Assembly: GCF_001274535.1 (NCBI RefSeq)
Contig: NZ_CP012410.1
Location: 372,001 to 436,000 of the forward strand
From: Leptotrichia sp. oral taxon 212
GTDB lineage: Bacteria > Fusobacteriota > Fusobacteriia > Fusobacteriales > Leptotrichiaceae
Direction: 5' to 3'
DNA length: 64,000 nt
In this document: positions 34,947 through 44,821 of the stretch, one piece after another
How positions within the stretch are numbered: position 1 is the first letter of the stretch
Layout of the letters: each line of letters begins with the position of its first letter
The notes under the pieces: generated by a model
The model's input: the letters and a program-made list of their open reading frames with translations, nothing else
What the model was told of the DNA's origin: nothing
The model's database searches: none
Position numbers and translations under genes: made by a program

Positions 34947-35078
34947 AAACAATAAAAGAAAAAATGTATGATGTAGAAAAAAATATTAAATAAAGGGTTT
35001 TAATACACTTGACTACTTTCAATAATTAAAAATATTACAGAATATCAAAATAAATATTATAATGGAGAAATAATATAT

Positions 35079-35690
35079 ATGGGGAAAAATACAGAAATAA
35101 TTTTCATAAGACATGGAGAAACAGATTTTAATAGAGCAAGACTTTATTTTGGTCATTTAGATCCTGATTTAAATAAAACTGGAGTAGAACAGCTCAGAAA
35201 AACAAAAATTCTTTTTGAAAAAAGAGAAAAAATGCCGGATGTTGTATTTTCAAGTGATTTGAAGAGATGCAGTCAAAGCATGGAAATACTTGAAATAGAT
35301 GAAGAAATTGAAAAAAATCTTACTGAAGACCTCAGGGAAATAAATTTTGGAATATTTGAAGGAAAAACTTATGAAGAAATAAAAAGCGAGTATCCTGAGA
35401 AAGTGGAGAAAATGATAAATGACTGGAGAAATTTTAAAGCGGATAAAGGAGAAAGCATCAATGAAATGATGTTAAGAGTAGCTGAAAAAATGGATAAAAT
35501 AATAAATCAACATAGAAACAAAAAGATTCTGGTTGTAGCTCATGCCGGAGTTATACAGGCTCTGACAAGTTATTATCTTTTTGGAAATCTGGATGGATAT
35601 TGGAAATTCAAAATAAACAACGGATCCATTACAAAGCTTCACGTAATGGAAGATGGCTATACTTATTTCGAATATATTAATTTGACATAA
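35079..35690 (+). CDS. Histidine phosphatase family protein (phosphoglycerate-mutase-like)
   Basis: 203 residues. The catalytic RHGETDFN motif (phospho-acceptor His at residue 13) is near the N-terminus, SSDLKRCSQSM follows, a Glu-containing REINFGIFEG segment comes next and the second catalytic His is in VVAHAGVIQAL. The size and motifs fit the small cofactor-independent branch of the superfamily (CobC/GpmB-like phosphatases), but the substrate cannot be read from the sequence. It is followed 35 bp later by an acidic orphan gene. Confidence 0.85.
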   Translation: MGKNTEIIFIRHGETDFNRARLYFGHLDPDLNKTGVEQLRKTKILFEKREKMPDVVFSSDLKRCSQSMEILEIDEEIEKNLTEDLREINFGIFEGKTYEEIKSEYPEKVEKMINDWRNFKADKGESINEMMLRVAEKMDKIINQHRNKKILVVAHAGVIQALTSYYLFGNLDGYWKFKINNGSITKLHVMEDGYTYFEYINLT

Positions 35691-35725
35691 TAGATGAAAA
35701 TATTGAAAAGTAAGGAGTACCATTT

Positions 35726-36463
35726 ATGCTGATAAATGAAAATATAGGAGCAGTTATATCCAATGCTGATACCATAGAAATAAAATTTTCAGATAATGAT
35801 GGATTAGATAAGGATCATATAAATAAAAATAACGACAGGGAATCTGAAGAAAAAATAAATGAAAACCGTAAAGAAGAGCTGGATTATTACATAAGAGAAG
35901 CTTTCAACCAAAATACAGGTCAAGGAGAAGGTTTTGACAGGGATTTTTCGGAAAAGTATTATTCAGAAGATGAATATGAGTTTTCAGATGACTATAATTT
36001 TGACGATGAATATGAATTTGAAGATGAATATCTGGCAGAAGAGACTGAAATGAATTTTGAAAATGAAATTTATGAAGGTGTGCTTGATTTTAATGAAAAT
36101 GTCCATCATGAAAATGAAGATGAGGAAATAGCTAAAAAAAATATGGAAAATCTAAAGCCATATGATATTTATTCTGGAAGAGATGTCAGATATGCAGAAT
36201 GGGATATGTTAAATGATTATATCGCCCCTCCTGACGGGAATATGAAAGACTGGAAACTGATTTCCAGAATTGGTTATTTCAGTAACCAGAATAACAGGCT
36301 TTCTTTTGAGGACAGAACCAGGGATAAAATTATAACGTTAATGAATACGGCAGGAATAGGCATATATGCAAGTAATGTAACTGAAGAAGGGAATGTTGTT
36401 TTTGAAATGATGCCTATAACTGATTTTAACAGCAGTTTAAAAATAAATGAAAAAAAGATATGA
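35726..36463 (+). CDS. Acidic protein of unknown function
   Basis: 245 residues, no recognised family. The middle (about 60-140) is extremely rich in Asp, Glu, Tyr and Phe with repeated 'DEYEF' units. The C-terminal 90 residues look folded (KPYDIYSGRDVRYAEWDMLNDYIAPPDG ... IGYFSNQNNRLSFEDRTRD). There is no signal peptide or membrane helix. A Shine-Dalgarno (AAGGAG) lies 8 nt before the ATG. It sits between the histidine phosphatase and the trk genes, with a separate promoter for trkA after it. The composition suggests a disordered acidic linker joined to a small domain. Confidence 0.6.
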   Translation: MLINENIGAVISNADTIEIKFSDNDGLDKDHINKNNDRESEEKINENRKEELDYYIREAFNQNTGQGEGFDRDFSEKYYSEDEYEFSDDYNFDDEYEFEDEYLAEETEMNFENEIYEGVLDFNENVHHENEDEEIAKKNMENLKPYDIYSGRDVRYAEWDMLNDYIAPPDGNMKDWKLISRIGYFSNQNNRLSFEDRTRDKIITLMNTAGIGIYASNVTEEGNVVFEMMPITDFNSSLKINEKKI

Positions 36464-36466
36464 TGA

Positions 36467-36496
36467 TTGCAAATTTTAAAAAAAATGTGATAGAAT
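36467..36496 (+). promoter_or_regulatory. Promoter of trkA-trkH
   Basis: TTGCAA (36467-36472), an 18-bp spacer, then TAGAAT (36491-36496) with an upstream TG. It lies 56 bp before the trkA start. Confidence 0.5.
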
Positions 36497-36551
36497 AGCA
36501 GTTAGGAAAATAAACTTTAAAAAGATACTGTAGAAAAAGAAAGAAGGAAAA

Positions 36552-37910
36552 ATGAAAATAGTAATAGTTGGTGCAGGAGTTGTAGGAGAGGCCTTGTGCA
36601 GTGAATTGTCAGAAATAAATAATGATGTCATTCTTATAGAAAAGGAAGAGGATATTTTAAATAAAGTTATCGAGAAGAATGATATAACAGGATTGGCAGG
36701 AAACGGAGCTTCCTATGAAAATCTTCTGGAGGCGGGAGTTGATTCTGCTGACATTTTTATTGCGGTGACTGAAGCTGATGAACTGAACATTATTTCGTGC
36801 ATTATGGCAAAGAAGCTTGGTGCAAAATATACCATTGCAAGGGTAAGAAATCCTGAGTATACTACAAACATGCGTTTTGTGAGGGAAGAACTTGGAATTT
36901 CAATGATGATAAATCCTGAAGAGGAAGCAGCAAAAACAATAATGAATACCCTGAAATTCCCAAATGCTGAAAGTGTGGATACATTTTTCTCAAACAGGGC
37001 AAATATACTGGAACTTGTAATTGAGAAAGATAGCCAGTTATCAGGAATGCAGCTGAAGAATATGGACAGTCGTTCAGAAGACAAGGTAATAATATGTATT
37101 GTGGAAAGAGGAAAAGAAATAATAATACCTACTGGAGATTTTATACTTGCAGAAAATGATACTATCTATGTAACGGGAACAAATGATGCTGTAACAAATT
37201 TTTATGATAAAATGGGATATAAAAAAAATAAAGATATAAAATCTGTTATGTTGATTGGTGGTGGAACATTATCCCATTATTTGCTGAAAAAACTTATAAG
37301 AAGAAAAAAACAGGTTAAAGTTATAGAAGAAGAAAGGGAAACAGCAAAGAAATTAAGTAACAGCTATCTTAATGCCATAGTTGTAAAAGGAGATGAAACA
37401 GATCAGGAACTTCTGCTTAATGAAGGAATTGAAAAATATGATGCAGTTATTGCAGCAACTGACAATGATGAGGAAAATATGGTATTATCAATGTTTGCAA
37501 AGTCTGTAAGTTCAGGAAAAATTATAACTCAGATGAACAGGACGCTTCTGCTTCCTCTTCTTGAAAAGTATGAGTTCTGTACACCTATTGTTCCTAAAAA
37601 AGTAATTTCAGATATAATTATAAGAGTGGTAAGATCAAAAATGAACATAAAAGGTTCAAAAATGAATACTCTTCACAGATTTGGAGATAACAGAGTTGAG
37701 GCAATAGTTTTTGAAATTAACGAGAAAAGCAAATCTATAGGAATACCATTAAAAGATCTTGAAATATTACCAGAAGTCATAATAGCGGGAATTCTGAGGA
37801 GAGAAGAGCTGACATATCCTGGAGGAAATGATACGATAGAAGTTAATGATAAAGTAATGATAATAACAACAAGAAAAGGAGTAGAAGATTTTGATGATAT
37901 TTTAAGATAG
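36552..37910 (+). CDS. trkA: Trk potassium uptake regulator TrkA
   Basis: 452 residues with two RCK halves. Each half has a Rossmann TrkA-N domain (first GAGVVGEALCSEL with an acidic LIEKEE end for NAD binding; second with GGGTLSHYLLKKL and VIEEERE) and a TrkA-C domain. It is the cytosolic nucleotide-binding gate of the TrkH channel encoded 49 bp downstream. The length is that of full double-RCK TrkA, as in E. coli, rather than the single-RCK KtrA. Confidence 0.94.
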   Translation: MKIVIVGAGVVGEALCSELSEINNDVILIEKEEDILNKVIEKNDITGLAGNGASYENLLEAGVDSADIFIAVTEADELNIISCIMAKKLGAKYTIARVRNPEYTTNMRFVREELGISMMINPEEEAAKTIMNTLKFPNAESVDTFFSNRANILELVIEKDSQLSGMQLKNMDSRSEDKVIICIVERGKEIIIPTGDFILAENDTIYVTGTNDAVTNFYDKMGYKKNKDIKSVMLIGGGTLSHYLLKKLIRRKKQVKVIEEERETAKKLSNSYLNAIVVKGDETDQELLLNEGIEKYDAVIAATDNDEENMVLSMFAKSVSSGKIITQMNRTLLLPLLEKYEFCTPIVPKKVISDIIIRVVRSKMNIKGSKMNTLHRFGDNRVEAIVFEINEKSKSIGIPLKDLEILPEVIIAGILRREELTYPGGNDTIEVNDKVMIITTRKGVEDFDDILR

Positions 37911-37959
37911 GAATTTTTTTGGTGTAGTTATCTTAAAATAGAAAAATTAGGAGAAAAAG

Positions 37960-39408
37960 ATGAATAAAAGAATGATAGGTTTTGTAATTGGAAGACTTCT
38001 TTTATTGGAAGCAATGTTAATGCTACTTCCTCTAGGAGTCAGTTTTATTTATGGGGAATCATTGAAATACAAAGGAACTTATTTCGGTGTAATAATGCTA
38101 TTGATAGCCATAGGACTTATACTTTCCTTTAAAAGTCCTAAAGATATGTCAATACAGGGAAGAGAGGGTTTTGTTATAGTTGCACTGTCATGGATATTAA
38201 TGTCAGCATTTGGAGCATTACCATTTGTTATAACAGGAGAAATTCCTTCCTTCATAGATGCTTTTTTTGAAACAGTAAGCGGTTTTACTACAACAGGATC
38301 GAGTATTATAACAGATTTGAGTGTGATAAGCCATTCAAATTTGTTCTGGAGAAGTTTTACACACTTTGTGGGAGGAATGGGAGTACTTGTACTTGTACTT
38401 GCGATATTTCCAAAACATTCTCCTGGTTCAGTCCATGTGATGAAGGCGGAAGTGCCAGGTCCGACATTTGGAAAACTCGTTTCAAAGCTATCTGCTACAG
38501 CAAGAGTTCTTTACAAAATTTATCTTGTAATGACAATAGTGGTAATTATACTGCTTATGTTTGGAGGACTTGACTGGTTTGAATCTTCTCTTCTTGCCTT
38601 TGGTACAGCAGGAACAGGAGGATTTGGAGTAAGAAATGGAAGCATACTTCCTTATAACAGTGCATATGTTGACATTGTACTTGCTGTTGGAATGCTTGTT
38701 TTTGGAGTAAATTTTAATATATATTATTTTATACTGATAGGAAAAGTAAAGGAAGCAGTACGTAATGAAGAACTGAAATACTATCTGATAATAGTGGCTA
38801 CTGCAGTAATTCTTATATTTATAAATATAAGTTCAACTTATAAATCAATGTGGCATGGATTAAGGGACATAGTTTTTACAGTTTCTTCAGTAATTACAAC
38901 AACAGGTTTTTCTACTGCAGATTTTGGGAAATGGCCTGTATTTTCACAGACCATACTTCTGCTGCTTATGTTTTTTGGTGCCTGTGCCGGATCAACAGCG
39001 GGAGGGCTGAAAATCTCAAGAGTTATAATGATGACTAAGATGTTTTTTGCAGAAATAAAACAGATGATAAGTCCTAACAGAATAGTTTCTATAAAATATG
39101 AGGATAAGCCGCTTGATTCAAGGGTAAAAAAAGGAGTTGCAAACTATTTCATAGTATATATGGGAATATTTACAGTACTTCTTTTAGTAGTTTCAATAAC
39201 AACTGATGATTTTCTGACGGCTTTTAGTGCAGTTGCGGCAACATTTAATAATATAGGTCCGGGACTTGGGAAAGTAGGACCTGCATTCAGTTTTGCCGAT
39301 ATGACAGATTTATCAAAAATATTTTTAAGTTTTGGAATGCTTGCAGGAAGGCTTGAACTGTTTCCTATGCTGATACTGTTTGCACCTGGAACATGGAAAA
39401 TTAAATAA
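37960..39408 (+). CDS. trkH: Trk potassium channel-transporter TrkH
   Basis: 482 residues with about ten membrane helices and the four pore-loop selectivity segments of the TrkH/KtrB family: TVSGFTTTGSSI, GTAGTGGFGVRNGS, SVITTTGFSTADF and NNIGPGLGKVGP. GAGS-TAGG in the third unit (CAGSTAGGLKISR) and the C-terminal 'FGMLAGRLELFPMLILF' segment are also conserved. AGGAG precedes the start. It pairs with TrkA. Confidence 0.95.
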   Translation: MNKRMIGFVIGRLLLLEAMLMLLPLGVSFIYGESLKYKGTYFGVIMLLIAIGLILSFKSPKDMSIQGREGFVIVALSWILMSAFGALPFVITGEIPSFIDAFFETVSGFTTTGSSIITDLSVISHSNLFWRSFTHFVGGMGVLVLVLAIFPKHSPGSVHVMKAEVPGPTFGKLVSKLSATARVLYKIYLVMTIVVIILLMFGGLDWFESSLLAFGTAGTGGFGVRNGSILPYNSAYVDIVLAVGMLVFGVNFNIYYFILIGKVKEAVRNEELKYYLIIVATAVILIFINISSTYKSMWHGLRDIVFTVSSVITTTGFSTADFGKWPVFSQTILLLLMFFGACAGSTAGGLKISRVIMMTKMFFAEIKQMISPNRIVSIKYEDKPLDSRVKKGVANYFIVYMGIFTVLLLVVSITTDDFLTAFSAVAATFNNIGPGLGKVGPAFSFADMTDLSKIFLSFGMLAGRLELFPMLILFAPGTWKIK

Positions 39409-39473
39409 AAAATGAACAAAATTCTGCTTTAAATTTAAAAGATTTTTTAAAATTGTATGTTGAAAAGATATTT

Positions 39474-39521
39474 AAAAACAGCACCTCCTATCTTAAATTT
39501 GAGATTGAAGGTGCTGTTTTA
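39474..39521. terminator. Bidirectional terminator between trkH and the methyltransferase gene
   Basis: Arms AAAACAGCACCT... (39475-39493) and ...AGGTGCTGTTTT (39501-39520) pair along nearly their whole length around a short A/T loop, with A and T tracts outside. It lies between convergent genes. Confidence 0.8.
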
Positions 39522-39522
39522 T

Positions 39523-40272
39523 CTATTTTCTGAATGTAATACAATAAAATCTGTTATTCCATAAAAAGTCTGTCTTCTTTTCTTTTACACTTTCAGGTAT
39601 GCATTCCTGAATTTCACTTAAATCAAAATCTGTATTCCTGTAGTAATTTTTTGTAAAAATACTTTTCTTATATTGAGTTCCGATAAAATCTGCGGTTTCA
39701 TCTGCTATCATTATTTTTGAACCAGGTTTTGATACACGAATCATTTCTTTTATAGCCAGAGCCTTATCAGTAAAAAAATTAATTCCTCCTACATGAAAAA
39801 CAATATCAAAAGCATTGTCTTTAAAAGGTAGATCTTCTGCACAGCAATTTACTAATGTGAGGTTTGTTCTTTTTTTCCAGATTGAATGACATTTTTTTAA
39901 CATGCCATAAGAAATGTCTACTCCTGTAAAGTCTAAAGATTTTAAATTGATATCATGTGGAATAAAATTTAAATCCTTTCCAGTGCCAATGGAAACATAC
40001 AAAACAGAAATACCATTTTTCCATTCCAGATGTTCCATAAGATTTTTTCTCATTTCAGAAATTGTATTCCCATATCTGAGCAGTCCTATCCATTTTTCAC
40101 CAAAATCATACCAGAACGATAATTTATCATACATATTCATATATTTTTTATTATCTCCTGAAAGATAATCCCTGTTTACATATGAAAAAATTTTTTCTTC
40201 TCCTTTTAAGCTTTCAATATTGATATTTTCTTTCAATTTTTTCAGAAATTTTTCCTCATTGGTTATTATCAT
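39523..40272 (-). CDS. Class I SAM-dependent methyltransferase
   Basis: 249 residues. It has the Rossmann methyltransferase pattern: motif I VLYVSIGTGKDLNFIP (SAM glycine loop), GVDISYGML, CCAEDLPFKDNAFDIVF (motifs II-III) and IKEMIRVSKPGSKIMIADE. The UbiE/Methyltransf_11 type is clear. The N-terminal 60 residues (YMNMYDKLSFWYDFGEKWIG) are also UbiE-like. The substrate is unknown. It is a single gene on the minus strand between trkH and the gal operon. The 400 bp upstream of it (40273-40676) hold the gal promoter and otherwise only A/T-rich DNA. Confidence 0.82.
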   Translation of the reverse strand: MIITNEEKFLKKLKENINIESLKGEEKIFSYVNRDYLSGDNKKYMNMYDKLSFWYDFGEKWIGLLRYGNTISEMRKNLMEHLEWKNGISVLYVSIGTGKDLNFIPHDINLKSLDFTGVDISYGMLKKCHSIWKKRTNLTLVNCCAEDLPFKDNAFDIVFHVGGINFFTDKALAIKEMIRVSKPGSKIMIADETADFIGTQYKKSIFTKNYYRNTDFDLSEIQECIPESVKEKKTDFLWNNRFYCITFRK

Positions 40273-40573
40273 AGCATTCTCCTTTAATTTTTTATTATAT
40301 AAATTCAGATTTATTTATAATAATTTTTTTGAATTAAGTAGATGATTACTATATAAATAAAAAAATAGATATTATTTTTAAGCTTTATTTTAAGATATTA
40401 TGATTATATTATATATTATTTTTATGAAAAAAAAAGAGCATTTTATTTTACAATCTATCATATCATGAAATATAAAGTAAAAAAAGTATTGCTGTAGAAT
40501 TATTGATAAATATAAGTATAAACATATCTTTTTTAAAAAAGTGAAAAAAGACTGTAAAAAAATAAAAACTTTT

Positions 40574-40631
40574 TTAACCAAAGTAAAAAAAGTTGGGTAT
40601 ACTTGTATTAATATAGACAGGTGAGGTACCT
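40574..40631 (+). promoter_or_regulatory. Candidate gal operon promoter and small palindrome
   Basis: A weak -35 TTAACC (40574-40579), 18 bp, then TATACT (40598-40603). The palindrome AGGTACCT (40624-40631) follows just after the expected start site and could be an operator. Confidence 0.35.
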
Positions 40632-40676
40632 ACATACTGATAGGAGAATGTTAGAAAAATTAAGGAGGAGAAGGGA

Positions 40677-41834
40677 ATGAAAGATTTAAAGGAAAAATTC
40701 CTGAAGTTATTTGGTATAAAGCATGAAAAGGAATTCTTTTCACCGGGAAGAGTAAATTTGATAGGAGAGCATACAGACTACAATGGAGGTAATGTATTTC
40801 CATGTGCAATAGATAAAGGAACCTATGCCCTGGTAAGGAGAAGGGATGACAATAAATTCAGAATGTACTCGGAAAATTTTGCTGAACTCGGAATAATAGA
40901 ATTTACTCTGGATAAACTGGTAAATGAAAAGGAGCACAGATGGGTAAATTATCCTAAAGGAGTAGTTAAAATGTTTGTTGATGCAGGGCAGAAAGTAGAA
41001 AGCGGATTTGATATTCTTTTTTACGGGAATATTCCAAATGGTGCAGGACTTTCTTCATCAGCATCGATAGAGATTCTAACAGCAGTAGTTTTAAAAGAAC
41101 TGTTTAATCTGGATATTGATATGATAGAAATGGTTAAAATCGGTCAGAAAACGGAAAATCTGTTTATAGGAGTAAACTCAGGAATAATGGATCAGTTTGC
41201 AGTGGGAATGGGTAAAAAGGATTATGCCATTCTTCTTGACTGCAATACGCTGAAGTATGAGTATGTTCCTGTAATACTGGAAAATGAAGTAATAGTCATT
41301 TCAAATACAAATAAGAGAAGGGGACTTGCAGATTCTAAATATAACGAAAGAAGAAGCGAGTGCGAAAAGGCTCTGGAAGAACTTCAGACAAAATTGAATA
41401 TAAAGGCATTGGGAGAACTTTCCATTGAAGAATTTGAAGCAAATAAGGAGCTTATTTCAAATGAGGTAAACAGAAAAAGAGCAAAACACGCAGTTTATGA
41501 AAATCAGAGAACATTGAAGGCCCAGAAGGAACTTTCAAAAGGTAATCTGGAAGAGTTTGGTAAACTTATGAACCAGTCACATGAGTCTTTAAGGGATGAT
41601 TATGAAGTGACAGGAGTGGAACTGGATACATTAGTAGAACTTGCATGGAAAGAAGATGGCGTAATAGGTTCAAGAATGACAGGTGCAGGCTTTGGTGGAT
41701 GTACTGTAAGCATTGTGAAAAAGGATAAAGTAGATGATTTTATAAAAAATGTCGGAAAAAAATATAAAGATAAGATAGGTTATGATGCTGACTTTTATGT
41801 AGTTGAAGTCAGCGAAGGAGCAGGAAGACTGTAA
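40677..41834 (+). CDS. galK: Galactokinase
   Basis: GHMP kinase phosphorylating alpha-D-galactose to galactose-1-phosphate. 385 residues with the galactokinase signature [15 protein letters not shown] near residue 23, the ATP loop [36 protein letters not shown] (catalytic Asp region) and the C-terminal [26 protein letters not shown] precedes the ATG. First of galK-galM-galT. Together with mglBAC it forms a complete import and Leloir route apart from UDP-glucose 4-epimerase, which is not in the window. Confidence 0.97.
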   Translation: MKDLKEKFLKLFGIKHEKEFFSPGRVNLIGEHTDYNGGNVFPCAIDKGTYALVRRRDDNKFRMYSENFAELGIIEFTLDKLVNEKEHRWVNYPKGVVKMFVDAGQKVESGFDILFYGNIPNGAGLSSSASIEILTAVVLKELFNLDIDMIEMVKIGQKTENLFIGVNSGIMDQFAVGMGKKDYAILLDCNTLKYEYVPVILENEVIVISNTNKRRGLADSKYNERRSECEKALEELQTKLNIKALGELSIEEFEANKELISNEVNRKRAKHAVYENQRTLKAQKELSKGNLEEFGKLMNQSHESLRDDYEVTGVELDTLVELAWKEDGVIGSRMTGAGFGGCTVSIVKKDKVDDFIKNVGKKYKDKIGYDADFYVVEVSEGAGRL

Positions 41835-41849
41835 AAGGGAGTAATAGCC

Positions 41850-42917
41850 ATGATTAATGTAGAGAAAAGTCTTTTTGGAAAATATGAAGGACAGGATGTA
41901 TATAAGTATGAATTGAAAAATTCTGATGGATTTCAGGTAAATGTCTTAAATTTTGGAGGAATAATTACCGAAATATTTGTAAAAAATAAAGAAGGACAGC
42001 TTAAAAATGTTGTGTTAGGATATGAGGAATTTGAGGAATATATAGACAATTCTGCATATCCAGGTGCAATTATAGGAAGAACTGCCGGAAGGATAGAAAA
42101 TGGAATTTTTTCAATTGACGGAATAATTTATGATTTAAATAAAAATAACGGAGAAAATTCATTACATGGTGGAAATAAAGGTTTGAATACTAAAATTTTT
42201 AATGTCAGGGAACTGGGAAATGGAATAGAACTTTCATATAAAAGTCCTCACATGGAAGAAGGTTATCCGGGAAATGTAAACTTTGAAATATGCTATCTTA
42301 TAAATGAAAGTAACCACCTGACAGTTGAATATAAAGCAGTTTCCGACAGAAAGACTTACATAAATTTAACAAATCATACATATTTTAATTTGTCAGGAGA
42401 TATGGAGAAAAATGGAGATGACCAGATATTAAAGATAGATTCGGATCAGATATGTGAACTTTCAGAAAACATGATTCCTACAGGGAATTTTATAGACGTT
42501 TCAGATACTGTATTTGATATGAGGAAAGGAAGGGTTATATCAGATGGTATAAATGAAGGCCATCATCAATTTGACATAACAAGGGCCTATGATCATCCTT
42601 TTATGCTGAACAGAAGCGGAGTGAGAGGAGAACCTGAAATTGTACTGTATTCTCCACACAGCGGAGTGGAAATGGAGGTCTGTACTACGGAAAGGGCGGT
42701 AGTTGTCTATACAGGTAACTATTTAGATGATGTTCCTGTTTTCGATAGTGGATACAATAAAATCCCTAAAAAGGAAAAGAATGAAAGATATCTGGGAGTA
42801 GCAATAGAAACACAGGATTTTCCAAATGGAGTTAATGAGAGAAAATTCAGGGTAAAATTACTGGAAAAGGGAAAAGAACATTATCAGAAAACAATATTTA
42901 AGTTTAATATAAAATAG
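41850..42917 (+). CDS. galM: Aldose 1-epimerase (mutarotase)
   Basis: 355 residues, beta-sandwich enzyme interconverting beta- and alpha-galactose before GalK. It has the substrate motif GRTAGRI, NGENSLHGGNKGLNTK (catalytic-site His), NLTNHTYFNLSG (second His), FDITRAYDHPFML and a C-terminal GVAIETQDFPNGVNE with the catalytic Glu. It starts 15 bp after galK. Confidence 0.95.
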   Translation: MINVEKSLFGKYEGQDVYKYELKNSDGFQVNVLNFGGIITEIFVKNKEGQLKNVVLGYEEFEEYIDNSAYPGAIIGRTAGRIENGIFSIDGIIYDLNKNNGENSLHGGNKGLNTKIFNVRELGNGIELSYKSPHMEEGYPGNVNFEICYLINESNHLTVEYKAVSDRKTYINLTNHTYFNLSGDMEKNGDDQILKIDSDQICELSENMIPTGNFIDVSDTVFDMRKGRVISDGINEGHHQFDITRAYDHPFMLNRSGVRGEPEIVLYSPHSGVEMEVCTTERAVVVYTGNYLDDVPVFDSGYNKIPKKEKNERYLGVAIETQDFPNGVNERKFRVKLLEKGKEHYQKTIFKFNIK

Positions 42918-42973
42918 AAATATTTAATAAACAAAGAGAGAGTTTTGATAAAAAGATACAGGGAAGTGGTCAG

Positions 42974-44560
42974 ATGGATATATTTTTTGAAATAGAAAAG
43001 CTTATTGAATATTCAATAAAAAATAAATTGGCAGACAGGGAAGACAGACTTCTTGTCACTAATCTTGTGCTGGAATGTCTGGAACTTGATACATATAGGG
43101 AATTTTCACTGCAGGAAAAAGAAAATATAATAAAAGAAATAGAAAATGTGGATTATCCTTCGAAAATTCTTGGTAATATTGTAGATTGGGCGGCAGAAAA
43201 TGGAAAAATTAAGGAAACAACAGCTACTTTTAAGGATTTGCTGAATTCAAGAATAATGGGACAGATAGTTCCAAGAACATCATATGTAAGGCATGAATTC
43301 TGGAATGAATATGAAAATAACGGCATTGATAAGTCAACGGAATATTTTTACGAATTATCTAAAAAAAGCAACTATATAAGAACAGACAGGATAGCAAAAA
43401 ATATACACTGGAATTATAAAAATAATTATGGAAGTCTTGAAATAACAATAAATCTTTCTAAACCTGAAAAAGATCCTAAGGAAATTGCAATGCAGAAAAA
43501 TATTGTTTCCACAAACTATCCTAAATGTCTTTTATGTAAAGAAAATGAAGGATATATGGGAAGGATAAATCATCCGGGAAGGCAGAACCATAGGACAGTA
43601 AAATTAAATCTGACTGATGAAGACTGGTATTTCCAGTATTCACCTTATATATACTATAATGAACATTGTATAGTGTTTTCAGGAGAACATCGTCCAATGA
43701 AGATAGACAGGGCAGGCTTTGAAAGACTGTTTCAGTTTATAGAAAAATTTCCGCATTACTTCATAGGTTCAAATGCAGATTTGCCAATAGTGGGAGGTTC
43801 TATTCTTTCGCATGACCATTTTCAGGGCGGAAGGCATATTTTCCCGATGGAAATTGCAGGAATAAGAGAAAAAATAGAATTTAAGGGTTACGAAGATGTG
43901 GAATCAGGAATTGTGAACTGGCCAATGTCTGTAATAAGAATAAGAGGGGAAAAGGACAGGCTTGTAGAGCTTTCTGATAAAATTCTGAATAAATGGATAG
44001 ACTATAATGCTGAAAAACTTGATATATATTCACATACAAAAGGAGAAAGACATAATACTGTCACACCGATAGCAAGATTTAAAAACGGGAAATACGAAAT
44101 GGATCTTGTTTTAAGAAATAATCTTACAAATAGTTTCCATCCTCTGGGAATATTTCATCCACATGAAGAACATCATAATATAAAAAAGGAAAATATAGGA
44201 CTTATTGAAATAATGGGACTTGCAGTTCTTCCTGGAAGACTGAAGGAAGAAATGTCTGAAATAAAAAAATTGTTACAGCAGGTCAGAGAAACTTCAGAAT
44301 TCAAGGAAACAGGAAGCTACAAAAAGTGCTATGAGGAAATGGAACATAACGAAAGTCTAAAAAAACATGTAGAATGGTTAAAATACTATCTGGAAAAACA
44401 TGATTTGAAAACAGTTGCTGAAAGGGATATAGAGCTTTTTATAAAAAGCGCAATAGGAGAAACTTTTTCAAAGGTTCTGGAAAATTGTGGAGTATTTAAG
44501 AATAATGAAGATGGAGAAAAAGGTTTCAGAAAATTTATACAAAAAGTAAATGAGGAATAG
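42974..44560 (+). CDS. galT: Galactose-1-phosphate uridylyltransferase, Firmicutes-type (class II)
   Basis: 528 residues, far longer than the ~350-residue enteric GalT and matching the class II (galT_2) form found in Firmicutes and some Fusobacteria. Landmarks: CLLCKENEGYMGRINHPGRQNHR, HCIVFSGEHRPMKI, and SHDHFQGGRH (nucleotidyl-acceptor His region), with ILSHDH replacing the HPH motif of class I. It completes galK-galM-galT. A gap of 56 bp separates it from galM. A long terminator-type hairpin follows. Confidence 0.94.
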   Translation: MDIFFEIEKLIEYSIKNKLADREDRLLVTNLVLECLELDTYREFSLQEKENIIKEIENVDYPSKILGNIVDWAAENGKIKETTATFKDLLNSRIMGQIVPRTSYVRHEFWNEYENNGIDKSTEYFYELSKKSNYIRTDRIAKNIHWNYKNNYGSLEITINLSKPEKDPKEIAMQKNIVSTNYPKCLLCKENEGYMGRINHPGRQNHRTVKLNLTDEDWYFQYSPYIYYNEHCIVFSGEHRPMKIDRAGFERLFQFIEKFPHYFIGSNADLPIVGGSILSHDHFQGGRHIFPMEIAGIREKIEFKGYEDVESGIVNWPMSVIRIRGEKDRLVELSDKILNKWIDYNAEKLDIYSHTKGERHNTVTPIARFKNGKYEMDLVLRNNLTNSFHPLGIFHPHEEHHNIKKENIGLIEIMGLAVLPGRLKEEMSEIKKLLQQVRETSEFKETGSYKKCYEEMEHNESLKKHVEWLKYYLEKHDLKTVAERDIELFIKSAIGETFSKVLENCGVFKNNEDGEKGFRKFIQKVNEE

Positions 44561-44613
44561 GAAATTAGTGTACAGCAAATAAATTTTTTCTGTAAATTTA
44601 TTTTATAAAATTT

Positions 44614-44715
44614 AAAACAGCCGTTAATTAGGAAAAAATTATAAATATAATAAAATATATTTATTTAATAAAAAGATAAATAACGATTTTCCTAAAAAAA
44701 CAGGCTGTTTTTTTA
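44614..44715 (+). terminator. Long nested terminator after galT
   Basis: Outer arms AAAACAGCC (44614-44622) and GGCTGTTTT (44703-44711) are perfect. A second perfect pair TTAGGAAAA (44628-44636) / TTTTCCTAA (44687-44695) lies inside, with an A/T hairpin at the tip. Eight or so T residues follow. The 98-nt size is unusual for a terminator. Confidence 0.75.
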
Positions 44716-44757
44716 ATTTTTTATCTTAAATAATATACATTAATTGATATAATTTTC

Positions 44758-44786
44758 TTGATTTTTTTTATTTGGCATGTTATATA
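44758..44786 (+). promoter_or_regulatory. Promoter of the CcpN-like regulator and ppdK
   Basis: TTGATT (44758-44763), 17 bp, then TATATA (44781-44786) with TG directly upstream (extended -10). It puts the transcript start near 44793, which rules out the in-frame ATG at 44795 as the main start of the next gene. Confidence 0.55.
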
Positions 44787-44821
44787 TATAGAAAATGAAC
44801 ATTAATTTAAGGAGAATAAGA

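Noticed and set aside
40648-40680. Ten-codon frame ([10 protein letters not shown]) overlapping the galK start as ATGA
   Set aside because: Its Arg codons are simply the galK Shine-Dalgarno region read as protein, and its own SD is only 1 nt from the ATG. Coincidence is more likely than a leader peptide.
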